A DNA stretch of 64,000 bases from DASUAS01 sp963756895. GTDB lineage: Bacteria > Actinomycetota > Acidimicrobiia > IMCC26256 > DASPTH01. Positions 1 to 11,603 of this stretch are shown here, in pieces (the first letter of the stretch is position 1; the number at the start of each line of letters is the position of its first letter). Under the pieces are notes generated by a model, which did not search any database, was not told where the DNA came from, and saw nothing but the letters and a program-made list of their open reading frames with translations. The stretch spans positions 62,001 through 126,000 of the forward strand of contig CAVWPI010000006.1 of the NCBI GenBank assembly GCA_963756895.1, written 5' to 3'. The translations under genes were made by a program, and so were the position numbers.

Positions 1-203
1 TGGGAGATGTCGCGGCCGGCCACGACGATGCGCCCGGTGGTGGCCTGCTCCTCCCGGAGCAGCAGTCGCAGGAAGGTCGACTTGCCCGAACCGGAAGGAC
101 CGACCAAGAAGAGGAATTCGCCCTTTTGGACCTCGGCAGACACCTCGCGCAGTGCGACGACGTCGCCCTTGTACACCTTGGAGACGTTCTCGAAGCGAAT
201 CAT
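1..203 (-). CDS. ftsE: FtsE, cell-division ABC-type ATPase (N-terminal part, cut by window edge)
   Basis: Only the first 67 or so residues are in the window; the gene runs off the left edge. They begin MIRFENVSKVYKG and reach a Walker A motif GPSGSGKST at residues 35-43, followed by the usual FLRLLLREE segment, which is typical of FtsE rather than a generic transporter ATPase. FtsE pairs with the membrane protein FtsX and controls peptidoglycan hydrolases at the division site from the cytoplasmic face. It is the third gene of a minus-strand run secA-prfB-ftsE, the order commonly seen in actinobacteria, where ftsX would follow. About 70 bases separate it from the prfB stop. The ATG at 201-203 is the natural start because the conserved N-terminus begins right there. 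Confidence 0.9.
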   Translation of the reverse strand, partial: MIRFENVSKVYKGDVVALREVSAEVQKGEFLFLVGPSGSGKSTFLRLLLREEQATTGRIVVAGRDIS

Positions 204-273
204 GACGAGGGTGCGAGGGTAGCAGCGGCCTTCGCGGATCTGGTGTCTGGCGGCGGTGCGGGAAGGGGCTGCG

Positions 274-1377
274 TCACCCCTGCTGACGCCGCCACTGCAG
301 GTACGACTCGATGAAGGCGTCGACGTCGCCGTCGAGCACCGCCTGCACGTTGCCGGTCTCGAATCGGGTGCGCTCGTCCTTCACCAATTGGTACGGGTGC
401 AAGCGTGTACGTCCGGATCTGGTTGCCGAACGCGACGTCGCGCTTGTCGCCCGCCAGCGCCAGCGAGCTCCGCGTCGCGCTCCTGGCGTTGACGTTCGGC
501 GAGGCGCGCCGCGAGGATCTGCATCGCGCGCGCCTTGTTCTGCGTCTGCGACCGCTCGTTCTGGCACGACACGACGATGCCGGTGGGAACGTGCGTGATG
601 CGCACCGCCGAGTCGGTCACGTTGACGTGCTGACCACCCGCGCCCGACGAGCGGTAGGTGTCGATGCGCAGGTCGGTGGGATCGATCTCGGGCGCCTCGG
701 TCTCGTCGAGCGCGGGCACCGCGTCGAACGACGCGAACGCCGTTTGGCGGCGCGCGTTCGCGTCGAACGGCGAGATGCGGATCAGGCGGTGCACGCCGCG
801 CTCACTCGCGAGGAGTCCGAACGCGTAGCGACCCTTGATCGTGAACGTCGCCGAGCTCAACCCGGCTTCGGTGCCCGGTGACACCTCGTCGATCTCGGTG
901 GCGAAGCCGCGGCGCTCGGCCCAACGCAGGTACATGCGCAGCAGCATGTTGGTCCAGTCCTGCGCGTCGGTGCCGCCGGCACCCGAGTTGACCGTGCAGA
1001 TCGCGTCGCGGTCGTCGTGCTCGCCGGTGAACAGCGCGCGCAGCTCGAGGCTGTCGAGCCGGCGGGCGAGTTCGGCGATGCCGGTGGCGATCTCGGCTCT
1101 CGACCGACTCGTCGCTCTCCTCGCGGGCGAGCTCGGCGAGCGTCTCGAGGTCGGAGACGGTGTCGTCGAGCTGCTCGACGAGGCTGACGTCCTCCTGCAG
1201 CTGCGAGAGCTCGGTGTTGACCTTCCGGGCGAGGTCCTGGTCGTCCCAGAGATCGGGCCGGGCGACCTCCACCTCGAGCTCCTCCACCCGGGTGCGGGCG
1301 GCGTCGATCTTCAGGTATCCCCGTGCGCCGTCGACACGGCGGCGCACCTCGGTCAGGTCGTCGGAGAAGTCACGCAT
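274..1377 (-). CDS. prfB: Peptide chain release factor 2 (three frame breaks)
   Basis: Releases finished peptides at UGA and UAA codons. The reading frame is broken three times, near 1096-1101, 462-464 and 400-403, each by one apparent extra base. Joined, the frames give about 366 residues, the normal RF2 length. Seen in the protein: an N-terminal helical domain starting MRDFSDDLTEV, the SPF tripeptide (RISPFDANA), which marks RF2 rather than RF1, the catalytic GGQ loop (SGAGGQHVNVTDSAV, about 627-638), and the usual C-terminus with HPYQLVKDERT. The breaks are not the programmed RF2 frameshift, which lies near codon 26 with an in-frame UGA. The start is the ATG at 1375-1377, 29 bases after secA. 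Sequence error is the likely cause, because the gene is essential. Confidence 0.9.
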
Positions 1378-1406
1378 CGGAGCAGCAGCGAGTCGGGGGA
1401 GGTGCT

Positions 1407-4194
<2,788 letters not shown>

Positions 4195-4238
4195 GAAGCC
4201 TCCCAGTGTAGGGGCGACTTCCCGGCTTTCGACCCCGC

Positions 4239-5813
4239 ATGACACCGGGCGCGGCCCCCGTCCTTGGCAAGATCTCAGCCGTGACCGTCACCCCCGATCT
4301 CGGCGTCGACGACGAACCGCCCGACGCCGAGGTGGTGGAGACGGGCGAGGGCCACGAACCCGCCGACCCCACGCCACTCGGGTGGCGCGACCCCGTCCGC
4401 TGGGTCCTCGGGGCCATGATCGTGGGCTGGAGCGCCGTCTTCATCGTGCTCGGGTGGATCCGCCAGGAGCGCTACGCCACGTTCTCGTTCGACCTGGGCA
4501 TCTACGACCAGGCGGTCTGGCTGCTGTCACGGTTCCACGACCCGTTCGTGACCGTGCGTGGGCTCGAGTTCTTCGGCCACCACGTGAACCCGATCGTGCT
4601 CCTGTTCGTGCCCTTCTACTGGCTGGGCGCCGGGCCCCTCTTCCTGCTCTCGGCCCAGGTCGTGGTGCAGGCGTCCGGTGCGGTCGCGATCTTCCTGCTC
4701 GCCCGCGACCGGCTCCACGACCGCTGGCTGGCGGTCGCGCTCGCTGCGGTCCTGCTGCTCAACCCCACGTACCAGTGGCTCACGTGGGAGTTCTTCCACC
4801 CCGACGCGCTGGCGATCGCGCCGCTGCTCTTCGCGTACTGGGCGGCGCGCACCGCGCGCTGGAAGTGGTTCGTCCTGTTCGCGGTCCTGGCGGCCGCGTG
4901 CAAGGAGGACGTCGCGCTCGCGATCGCGGTGATGGGCGTGTTGATCGCGGTGCGCGGGAACCGGCGGATCGGACTGCTCACCCTCGCCGCCAGCATCGCC
5001 TGGTACACGATCGCGACGCGGGTGGTCATCCCGCTGTCGAACGGCATCGGGCCCTTCTACGACAGCTTCTTCGGTGACCTCGGCAAGAACCCCGTGGAGG
5101 TGGGGACGCGCCTGGCGACGCACCCACGGGAGGCCGTCGACCTCGCCACGCAGCACGACCGGGTCAGCTACTACGAGATGATGTTCGCACCGGTGGCGTT
5201 CCTGCCGCTGCTGGCGATCCCCACGCTGCTCATCGCCGGGCCGATGCTCGCGGTGAACATCTTCTCGTCGTTCCCGTACACGCGCGAGATCCGCTACCAC
5301 TACTCGTCGTTGGTGCTGGTCGGCATCATCCTGGCCACGGTCGAGGCGATCGCGTGGGTGGCGGTCAAGAAGCCGGGCTTCGTGCGCTTCCTGGTCGGGT
5401 TGGTGGTGGCCACGTCGCTGGCCGCGACGGTGGCGTGGGGACCGTCGCCGATCGGCGTGAAGTACCACTCGGGGATCTGGCCTCTCCAGGCCGATCGGCA
5501 GTCGGCGCGCGACGCGGCCGTCGACCTGGTACCCGATGGCGCGCCGACGAGCGCGATCTACAACCTCCTCCCCCACCTCGCGCACCGCGACGAGATCTAC
5601 GACTTCCCCGTGCCGTGGCGGAACGTGAACTGGGGCGTCGACGGCGAGCACCTCGCCGACCCCGCCGGCGTGCAGTGGTTGGTCGTCGACCGTCGGGAGA
5701 TGTCGGCCGAGGACATCGCGTTGCTCGAGCGGCTCCTCACCCGCCAGTTCGACGTCGTCCTCGACCGCGACGGCATCGTCGTGGCGAAGCGAGTGCGGCC
5801 GCCTCCGGGCTGA
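4239..5813 (+). CDS. DUF2079 multi-spanning membrane protein
   Basis: Predicted polytopic membrane protein of up to 524 residues with about ten hydrophobic segments. The first hydrophobic helix (VLGAMIVGWSAVFIVLG) is followed by a conserved block including FDLGIYDQAVW, FFGHHVNPI and WEFFHPDALAIAP, which I recognise as DUF2079. Such proteins have a GT-C-like topology; a lipid-linked sugar transferase role is possible but unproven. The C-terminal third is soluble and ends with LDRDGIVVAKRV. The start is uncertain: ATG at 4239, or GTG at 4281, which would remove a non-conserved leader. The gene ends four bases before the stop of hpf on the opposite strand, so the two genes converge with essentially no gap. 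Confidence 0.8.
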   Translation: MTPGAAPVLGKISAVTVTPDLGVDDEPPDAEVVETGEGHEPADPTPLGWRDPVRWVLGAMIVGWSAVFIVLGWIRQERYATFSFDLGIYDQAVWLLSRFHDPFVTVRGLEFFGHHVNPIVLLFVPFYWLGAGPLFLLSAQVVVQASGAVAIFLLARDRLHDRWLAVALAAVLLLNPTYQWLTWEFFHPDALAIAPLLFAYWAARTARWKWFVLFAVLAAACKEDVALAIAVMGVLIAVRGNRRIGLLTLAASIAWYTIATRVVIPLSNGIGPFYDSFFGDLGKNPVEVGTRLATHPREAVDLATQHDRVSYYEMMFAPVAFLPLLAIPTLLIAGPMLAVNIFSSFPYTREIRYHYSSLVLVGIILATVEAIAWVAVKKPGFVRFLVGLVVATSLAATVAWGPSPIGVKYHSGIWPLQADRQSARDAAVDLVPDGAPTSAIYNLLPHLAHRDEIYDFPVPWRNVNWGVDGEHLADPAGVQWLVVDRREMSAEDIALLERLLTRQFDVVLDRDGIVVAKRVRPPPG

Positions 5814-5817
5814 CGCG

Positions 5818-6408
5818 CTAGCCGGTGGTCTCGATCAGACCGAGATCGCCGTCGTGACGTCGGTAGAGCACCGCGGCGCGGCCCGTCTCGCTGTTGGTGA
5901 ACAGGTAGAAGTCGTGGCCGAGGAGCTGCAGTTGCAGGGCGGCTTCGCCCGGATCCATGGGCTTGGCCGTGAACCGCTTCGTGCGCACGATGCGCGCGTC
6001 CGAGGTGTCGTCGTCGTCGTCGAGCTCGCCGTCGCCGTCGCCGTCGGCGAACGCGCCGTTGGGCGGGGTGCCGTTGCCGTTGGCACCGTTGCGCTTGCGC
6101 GGGTGCGAACGACTGACGCGCTTCTCCTTGATGCGCGCCACCTGATGGCCGATCTTGTCGACCGCGAGGTCGAGCGCGGCTTCGGGTTCGGGCGCGCACG
6201 CGTGCGCCTTCACGAAGTGCTTCTTCAGGTGGACGGTGATCTCGCACAACTGCGACTCGGCCACCCGGCGGTGCTGTTGCTCGGCGAAGTCGACTTCGAC
6301 GCGCCCGGCGTCGTGGGTGAACTTCGCGATGCGTGACACCTTCTCGCGCGCCGCCGCGTCGAGTCGGGACGACACCGGCCGGTTCTTGCCGCGGACCACG
6401 ATGTCCAT
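5818..6408 (-). CDS. hpf: Ribosome hibernation promoting factor, long form
   Basis: 196-residue protein that binds the 30S decoding region and, in its long form, drives 100S dimer formation in stationary phase. The N-terminal S30AE domain runs from MDIVVRGKNRPV to about residue 100 (HLKKHFVKAHACAPEPEAALDLAVDKI). A low-complexity, very acidic linker (DGDGDGELDDDDDTSD) follows, then the C-terminal dimerisation domain with LQLLGHDFYLFTNSETG and VLYRRHDGDLGLIE. The start ATG at 6406-6408 has an AGGAGG site immediately upstream. It lies just downstream of comF on the same strand and close to secA, the arrangement I recall in mycobacteria. Confidence 0.93.
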   Translation of the reverse strand: MDIVVRGKNRPVSSRLDAAAREKVSRIAKFTHDAGRVEVDFAEQQHRRVAESQLCEITVHLKKHFVKAHACAPEPEAALDLAVDKIGHQVARIKEKRVSRSHPRKRNGANGNGTPPNGAFADGDGDGELDDDDDTSDARIVRTKRFTAKPMDPGEAALQLQLLGHDFYLFTNSETGRAAVLYRRHDGDLGLIETTG

Positions 6409-6460
6409 CTGACCTCCTCCGCACTCTGTTCCTGCTGCGTACGAGGTTGCGCTCCGCAGT

Positions 6461-7085
6461 CTACGACCAGCGCGTTCGTGCCCGCGGGGGTGGCGTCCGG
6501 GCGGCGGTGGCAGCGACCACGACGCGTGCACCATCGCGGCGGAGCGCGGCCGACGCGGCCGCGAGCGTCGCGCCGGTGGTGGCGACGTCGTCGACGAGCA
6601 GCACGGAGGACGGGACCGCACGACGAACGGAGTAGCCCGGTCCGTGAAGACGTTCGGCACCCGCGAGGCCGGTTTGGGGTGGGCCTGGCGCGCGGCTCGA
6701 GCAGCCCCGCACACCGGAGACCGAGGCGGCGGGCGACGGCGCGGGCGAGGAGCTCGGCGGGATCGAAGCCACGCCGGCGACGGCGCTCGCGGCTGGTGGG
6801 TGCCCACGTGACGGCGGCGAGGCCGTCGACGGCCGCCACCGGGGCGAGCACCTCGACGATCGCATCGGCGAGCCACGGCAGCGCCGCCCGGGCACCGCGG
6901 TACTTCACCCGGGCGACGACCTCCCGGGCCACCCCCTCGTACGCGAACGCCGCACACCACACGTCGACACCGGCGGGGGCGGGCGCGTACGGGGCCGGCT
7001 GGAGCCGCTCGGCACACGCGGCGCACACCGGGTCACCCCGCCGGCCGCAGCCGGGACACACCAATGGGAAGATCGCGTCGAGCAC
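6461..7085 (-). CDS. comF: ComF-family phosphoribosyltransferase-like protein (one frame break)
   Basis: About 207 residues after removal of one base near 6675-6681 (a run of G on the plus strand). The N-terminus carries a zinc-ribbon pair, CPGCG and CAAC, then the domain with FAYEGVAREVVARVKYRGARAA, and after the break QTGLAGAERL and the PRPP-binding motif VLLVDDVATTGATL. ComF proteins are linked to DNA uptake in competent bacteria, but most actinobacterial copies have no tested role. The GTG at 7083-7085 begins at the conserved VLDAIFPLVCPGCG; an upstream in-frame TTG at 7134-7136 is possible. It sits 52 bases before hpf. Confidence 0.82.
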
Positions 7086-7212
7086 GGGGCGACGGTACGA
7101 CCGGGGTACGACGTTCTTTTGCCATGCTTGGTTCAAGGAATTCCGGGTACCGGCCGATCACTGTGTCGCACGGCACACGGGGGCGGCCCGACGACCACGA
7201 AGGAAGCCCCGG

Positions 7213-7359
7213 ATGAGCGTCATGATGAGTTGGGCCCGGTCGACTCTCGCCAACGTCGAACACGCCCTCGGCCGATCCGACCGCTGGTTCGACCGCGTGC
7301 TGGTCGGCGTGCTGGTGCTGCTCGCCTTCGCCGTCGTCGTCCTCTTCCTCGCCACCTGA
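7213..7359 (+). CDS. Small single-pass membrane protein (48 residues)
   Basis: A 48-residue open frame starting MSVMMSWARSTLANVEHAL and ending in one hydrophobic helix (VLVGVLVLLAFAVVVLFLA) that reaches almost to the C-terminus, as in a tail-anchored peptide. An AAGGAAG ribosome site lies seven bases before the ATG. It stands alone between divergent comF and convergent ahcY, and a strong two-armed inverted repeat follows its stop. I do not recognise a family. Ribosome site, membrane helix and downstream terminator together support a real gene, but the short length keeps confidence moderate. Confidence 0.5.
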   Translation: MSVMMSWARSTLANVEHALGRSDRWFDRVLVGVLVLLAFAVVVLFLAT

Positions 7360-7371
7360 CGCCCGCCGCGA

Positions 7372-7423
7372 CGAACCGGCGTCGCTGCGGGGGTCTCTGA
7401 CCCCGACGAACGACGCCGGTTCG
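7372..7423. terminator. Two-armed inverted repeat between convergent genes (family member 1)
   Basis: Outer arms of 13 bases, CGAACCGGCGTCG at 7372-7384 and its exact complement at 7411-7423, begin 39 bases apart. Inside is a second hairpin GGGGTC-TCT-GACCCC at 7390-7404. It fills the gap between the 48-residue membrane gene (plus) and ahcY (minus), so it can terminate transcription from both sides. There is no T-run. The element at 50362-50413 has the same arms and the same 39-base pitch. Confidence 0.7.
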
Positions 7424-7447
7424 GGGACGTGCGTCAGTAGCGCCGTC

Positions 7448-8902
7448 TCAATAGCGGTAGTGCTCGGGCTTGTAGGGCCCGTCCGCCGGGATGCCGAGGT
7501 AGGTCGCCTGCTCCTCGGTGAGGGTGGTGAGCTTCACGCCGAGCTTGTCGAGGTGGAGCCGCGCCACCTCCTCATCGAGGTGCTTGGGCAGCGTGTACAC
7601 CTTGTTCTCGTAGAAGTCGCGGTGGGTGAAGATCTCCATCTGCGCCATCACCTGGTTGGTGAAGCTGTTCGACATCACGAAACTCGGGTGCCCGGTCGCG
7701 CAGCCGAGGTTCAGCAGACGGCCTTCGGCCAACACGATGATCGAGTGGCCATCGGCGAACTTCCACTCGTCGACCTGCGGCTTGATGTTGATGCGCTGGA
7801 TGCCGTCGAACTTCGCCAGGCCGGCCATGTCGATCTCGGTGTCGAAGTGGCCGATGTTGCCGACGATCGCGTTGTGCTTCATCCGTGACATGGCGTCGAC
7901 GGTGATCACGTTCATGTTGCCGGTCGTCGTGACGAACAGATCGGCGGTCGCGACGACGTCCTCGAGCGTGGTGACCTCGTAGCCCTCCATCGCCGCCTGC
8001 AGCGCGCAGATCGGGTCGATCTCGGTGACGATGACACGCGCGCCCTGACCCCGCAGCGACTGCGCGCACCCCTTGCCCACGTCGCCGTACCCGCAGACCA
8101 CGGTGACCTTGCCCGCGAGCATCACGTCGGTGGCGCGGCAGATGCCGTCGACCAGCGAGTGGCGGCAGCCGTACAAGTTGTCGAACTTGCTCTTCGTCAC
8201 CGAGTCGTTGACGTTGATGGCGGGGAAGAGCAGCGAGCCGCTCTCCATCATCTGGTAGAGGCGGTGCACGCCGGTGGTGGTCTCCTCGGTCACGCCGAGC
8301 AGACCCTCCGACATGCGGTGCCAGCGGCGGTCGTCGTCGGCGAGCACGTCGCGGAGCAGACCGAGCACGACGGCGAACTCGTCGTTGTCGGCGGTCGACG
8401 GGTCGGGCACCGCACCGGCGCGCTCGAACTCGACGCCCTTGTGCACGAGCAGCGTGGCGTCGCCGCCGTCGTCGAGGATCATGTTCGGGCCCGTGCTGCC
8501 CGTGTCGTCCGCCGGCCACGACAGCGCGCGGTCGGTGCACCACCAGTACTCCTCGAGCGTCTCGCCCTTCCAGGCGAACACGGGGATGCCGGCGTCGGCG
8601 ATCGCCGCGGCGGCGTGGTCCTGGGTGGAGAAGATGTTGCACGACGCCCAGCGCACCTCGGCGCCGAGCGCGACGAGGGTCTCGATGAGCACCGCGGTCT
8701 GGATGGTCATGTGCAGGGAGCCGGTGATGCGCGCACCGGTCAACGGCTTCGTCGAGCTGTAGCGCTCGCGCAGCGCCATGAGGCCGGGCATCTCGACCTC
8801 GGCCAGCTCGATCTCCTTGCGACCGAACTCGGCCAGGGAGAGGTCGGCGACCTTGAAGTCCGAGGAATCGGTCGCGGCAGCAGGATCGATGGTGGTTGTC
8901 AA
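7448..8902 (-). CDS. ahcY: S-adenosyl-L-homocysteine hydrolase
   Basis: Cytosolic NAD-dependent enzyme that splits S-adenosylhomocysteine to adenosine and homocysteine, relieving product inhibition of methyltransferases. 484 residues, the usual actinobacterial length. Visible: GSLHMTIQTAVLIETL, the substrate-domain NIFSTQDHAAAAI, DDGGDATLL, the NAD-binding loop GYGDVGKGCAQSL, HFDTEID and the C-terminal KPEHYRY, whose Lys and Tyr contact the cofactor of the neighbouring subunit. No ATG fits the conserved N-terminus. I chose the TTG at 8900-8902 (protein starts with LTTTIDPAA), which has a GAAGGAG ribosome site upstream. A small perfect hairpin lies in the leader. The gene diverges from the Eis-like gene. 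Confidence 0.95.
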   Translation of the reverse strand: MTTTIDPAAATDSSDFKVADLSLAEFGRKEIELAEVEMPGLMALRERYSSTKPLTGARITGSLHMTIQTAVLIETLVALGAEVRWASCNIFSTQDHAAAAIADAGIPVFAWKGETLEEYWWCTDRALSWPADDTGSTGPNMILDDGGDATLLVHKGVEFERAGAVPDPSTADNDEFAVVLGLLRDVLADDDRRWHRMSEGLLGVTEETTTGVHRLYQMMESGSLLFPAINVNDSVTKSKFDNLYGCRHSLVDGICRATDVMLAGKVTVVCGYGDVGKGCAQSLRGQGARVIVTEIDPICALQAAMEGYEVTTLEDVVATADLFVTTTGNMNVITVDAMSRMKHNAIVGNIGHFDTEIDMAGLAKFDGIQRINIKPQVDEWKFADGHSIIVLAEGRLLNLGCATGHPSFVMSNSFTNQVMAQMEIFTHRDFYENKVYTLPKHLDEEVARLHLDKLGVKLTTLTEEQATYLGIPADGPYKPEHYRY

Positions 8903-8927
8903 CGGAGAGACTCCTTCATCCGAGTTC

Positions 8928-8944
8928 TTCACCAAAGCGGTGAA
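8928..8944 (-). promoter_or_regulatory. Leader hairpin just upstream of the ahcY ribosome site
   Basis: On the minus strand TTCACC-GCTTT-GGTGAA forms a perfect 6-bp stem with a 5-base loop, about ten bases before the GAAGGAG ribosome site of ahcY. I could not match the leader to the known SAH or SAM riboswitch consensus motifs. It could be a translational control element or chance. Confidence 0.3.
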
Positions 8945-9142
8945 CGTGATGTGGGAGTCGGCCCGGATCACCGGATGACAGCCTGAAAGGCCCGACCGAG
9001 TCTCCAGGGTAGCGGACGACCCGGTCACCTCCGACGCTCCGCCCGGTTCTGCACAGAGTCGGCCCCACGCGGCGAGAACGGGCCGGCCGGACGCTCCCGA
9101 AACCGCCGGGCCCGCGGCGACCGCGCGTGCCAAGCTCTCGCC

Positions 9143-10364
9143 GTGGATCTCGAGCCGAAGGTGATACGCGACGACGAATTGGTGGAGTTCTTCGGTGCCG
9201 TCCAGACCGGATTCGGGCAGACGGTGCTCGATGAGAACGACGAGTACCCGGGTCATCTCCTGACCACCGACCGCACCTTCGCAGTCCGCGACGGCGACGC
9301 CATCGTCAGCACGGCCAGCTCGTACGCGTTCGACGTCACCGTGCCCGGCGGTGCCCGGCTCCCGATGGCGGCGGTGAGCATGGTCACGGTGCACCCCACC
9401 CACCGCCGGCGCGGCGTCCTGCGCCGGGTGATGGATGCGCAGCTCGACGACGTGGCGCGGCGCGGCGAACCGCTCGCCGGACTCACCGCGTCCGAAGCCT
9501 CGATCTACGAGCGATTCGGGTACGGCACCGCGACGTTCACCACCGACTGGGAGCTCGAGTCCGAGTACGCCGCGCCTGCACGATGCTCCGAGCGGCGACG
9601 GCGGTCGTGTGCGCCTCGTCGATGCCGAGACTGCGACCCGCGCCGCCCACGACGTGTACTCGCGCATCGCGCCGACGCGCGTCGGCGAGCTCACGCGTCC
9701 CGAGCAGTGGTGGGCGCCGCTCTTCGCGCCGCGGTCGCGTGGCGCGCGCTTCTTCACCGCGGTCCACGAGGGTCCCGACCGGGTGCCCGACGCGTTCGCC
9801 CGCTACGTGCTCGACCACCACTGGCCCGACGCCGTGGCCGCCGACGTCCTGCGCGTCCTCGAGTTCCAGGCCGTCGACGCCGATGCCGAAGCTGCGCTGT
9901 GGCACTACCTGTTCGGCATCGACCTGGTCGGCACGATCAAGGCCGTCGACCGACCGGTGGACGATCCCCTGCGGTGGCGGCTCCCCGATCACCGTCGGAT
10001 GCGGGTGCGGCAGCTGCGCGACCACCTCTGGCTGCGCGTCCTCGACGTCGCCGCCGCGCTCGGTGCCCGCACGTACAGCACCGACGACGCGCTCGTGTTG
10101 GAGCTGGTCGACGACTTCCGGCCCGAGAACAGCTCCTGCTGGCTCGTCGACGGCGGCCCGGAGGGCGCGACGTGCACCCGCACGGACCGCGCGCCCGACC
10201 TGGTGCTGTCCGCCCCCGACCTCGGCGCGCTCTACCTCGGCGGGGTGCCGGCGTCGACACTGGCCGCCGCCGGGCGCGTGCGGGAGCTCACTTCGGGTGC
10301 CGTCGCGCGCGCCGACCGCTTCCTGCTCGTCCACCCGTCACCGTGGTGCACCACGCACTTCTGA
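9143..10364 (+). CDS. Eis-like GNAT N-acetyltransferase (one frame break)
   Basis: About 406 residues after removal of one base near 9569-9574, matching the length of Eis-family acetyltransferases. The N-terminal GNAT domain has MAAVSMVTVHPTHRRRGVLRRVM, the acetyl-CoA binding loop (RRRGV), and ASEASIYERFGYG. The C-terminal half has a second GNAT-like region and an SCP2-like domain, and the protein ends PWCTTHF. In Eis the C-terminal Phe carboxylate acts as catalytic base, so this ending supports the family. Eis enzymes acetylate lysines or amines, including aminoglycosides in mycobacteria; the substrate here is unknown. The GTG at 9143 opens the gene, divergent from ahcY across 240 bases that hold the ahcY leader and otherwise nothing recognisable. 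Confidence 0.8.
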
Positions 10365-10376
10365 CCGAGCCGCGCC

Positions 10377-11603
10377 TCACCCGCGGATCCGGACGAGACC
10401 GGCACCCGACAGCGTCCACACCGCCGTGCGGTCGACGGCCATGACCGGCGGATGCAACGCGTCGTAGCCGACGGTCGCGGCACGAAGCGGCCGCGCCGTC
10501 GCTGGATCGAGCTGGACGACGTCGTCCGGATGCGTGTCGCCGAGCATCAGGCCTGCGAACCCCTGGAACCAGAGCTGCCCGTCACCGGCAGCGACGTTGG
10601 TGGTGGCGATCCCGGTGAAGGTGACGCCACCCGTCGTCGTGTCGACGCGTATGAGCTCGATCACCGGGTCGCGACCTCCGTCGCCGTGTGCCTCGGTGAG
10701 CCAGATCGAGTCGCCGTCGACGGTCGAGCTCTGGATGAATCCGGACGGGAGGCTCGCCAACGGACGTACCTCCATCGTCCCGGGATCGATGGCCGCCACG
10801 CCCCCGCCACTCCCGACCACCCACACCCCGGCGTCGTCGGCCACGACGCCCCCGCTCCCCCACGTGTCGACCTGGGCCTGGCCGACGACAGCACCGGACG
10901 CGGGATCGATCTTGGTGAGCTGGTTCCCGTACTGCATCCACACCGCGTCCGCACCGACCGCGATCCGCGGGTGTCCCGTGCCGCCGACGATGGCCGTGCC
11001 CGGCAGCTCGGTCTGCGCCACGACCTGGTTCGTTGCCGGGTCGATCTTCACGACCAGGGCGGGGGAATTGTCGGGGACCTCGGCCTCGGCCCACAACGCA
11101 TCGAACCCGTACGCGAATGAACGCGGGTACTTCGGGACCACGATCGAGGCGACGGCGTCGCCGGAGTCGGCATCGATGCGGGTGACGCGGCCGCAGCCCA
11201 CGGTGCAGCGCGGGATGGCAGGTGCCGTGCCACCGACCCACACCGAACCCGCCCCGAGGGCGAGCGTGGCTCCACCGCCATCCGGCGCGGAGAACGCGGT
11301 GATGGTGGAGGGAGGGATGCGTGCGACGTCGAGGGGAAGGAGCGTCGTCGTGACAGACGGAACCGACGTCGGCGCGGGTTCCGCGACGACGCTTCGCCGT
11401 GCGGGGTCCTCGTCCCGCACCACGAACGACGCGACGACCGCGATCGCCACCACTGCAACGAGAGAGACCATCGCCATGACAGTGCGGCGCCGGCGTCGGT
11501 GCACCGCCGCCCGGGCGCGCACGCGCCCGAGGTCACCGGCCACGTCGACGTCGGCCGGCAGCGCGGCGAGGGTGCGGCGCAGCTGCTCGTCAGTGAGCGG
11601 CAT
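10377..11603 (-). CDS. Membrane-anchored beta-propeller-like protein, possible sigma-factor partner
   Basis: 408 residues. A short cytoplasmic N-terminus (MPLTDEQLRRTLAALPADVDV, then an Arg-rich stretch) precedes one membrane helix (MAMVSLVAVVAIAVVASFVV, about 43-62). The remaining 330 residues are predicted extracellular, with repeated short blades of the type ALGAGSVWVGG, VGADAVWMQYG and VADDAGVWVVG, each followed by a KIDPAT-like segment. This resembles NHL or virginiamycin-B-lyase-type propellers. The gene starts inside the 3' end of the ECF sigma gene (14-base overlap), so translation is probably coupled. Position and topology suggest a receptor or anti-sigma role, but no known anti-sigma domain is obvious in the short N-terminus. 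Confidence 0.65.
   Translation of the reverse strand: MPLTDEQLRRTLAALPADVDVAGDLGRVRARAAVHRRRRRTVMAMVSLVAVVAIAVVASFVVRDEDPARRSVVAEPAPTSVPSVTTTLLPLDVARIPPSTITAFSAPDGGGATLALGAGSVWVGGTAPAIPRCTVGCGRVTRIDADSGDAVASIVVPKYPRSFAYGFDALWAEAEVPDNSPALVVKIDPATNQVVAQTELPGTAIVGGTGHPRIAVGADAVWMQYGNQLTKIDPASGAVVGQAQVDTWGSGGVVADDAGVWVVGSGGGVAAIDPGTMEVRPLASLPSGFIQSSTVDGDSIWLTEAHGDGGRDPVIELIRVDTTTGGVTFTGIATTNVAAGDGQLWFQGFAGLMLGDTHPDDVVQLDPATARPLRAATVGYDALHPPVMAVDRTAVWTLSGAGLVRIRG

Noticed and set aside
274..1377. Programmed +1 frameshift of prfB
   Set aside because: The breaks are at about codons 94, 305 and 325, not near codon 26, and lack the CTT-TGA slippery site; they match the window-wide error pattern.
8903..9142. 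SAH or SAM riboswitch before ahcY
   Set aside because: The leader does not contain the conserved core of the classes I know; only a simple 6-bp hairpin is visible, so it is reported as that.
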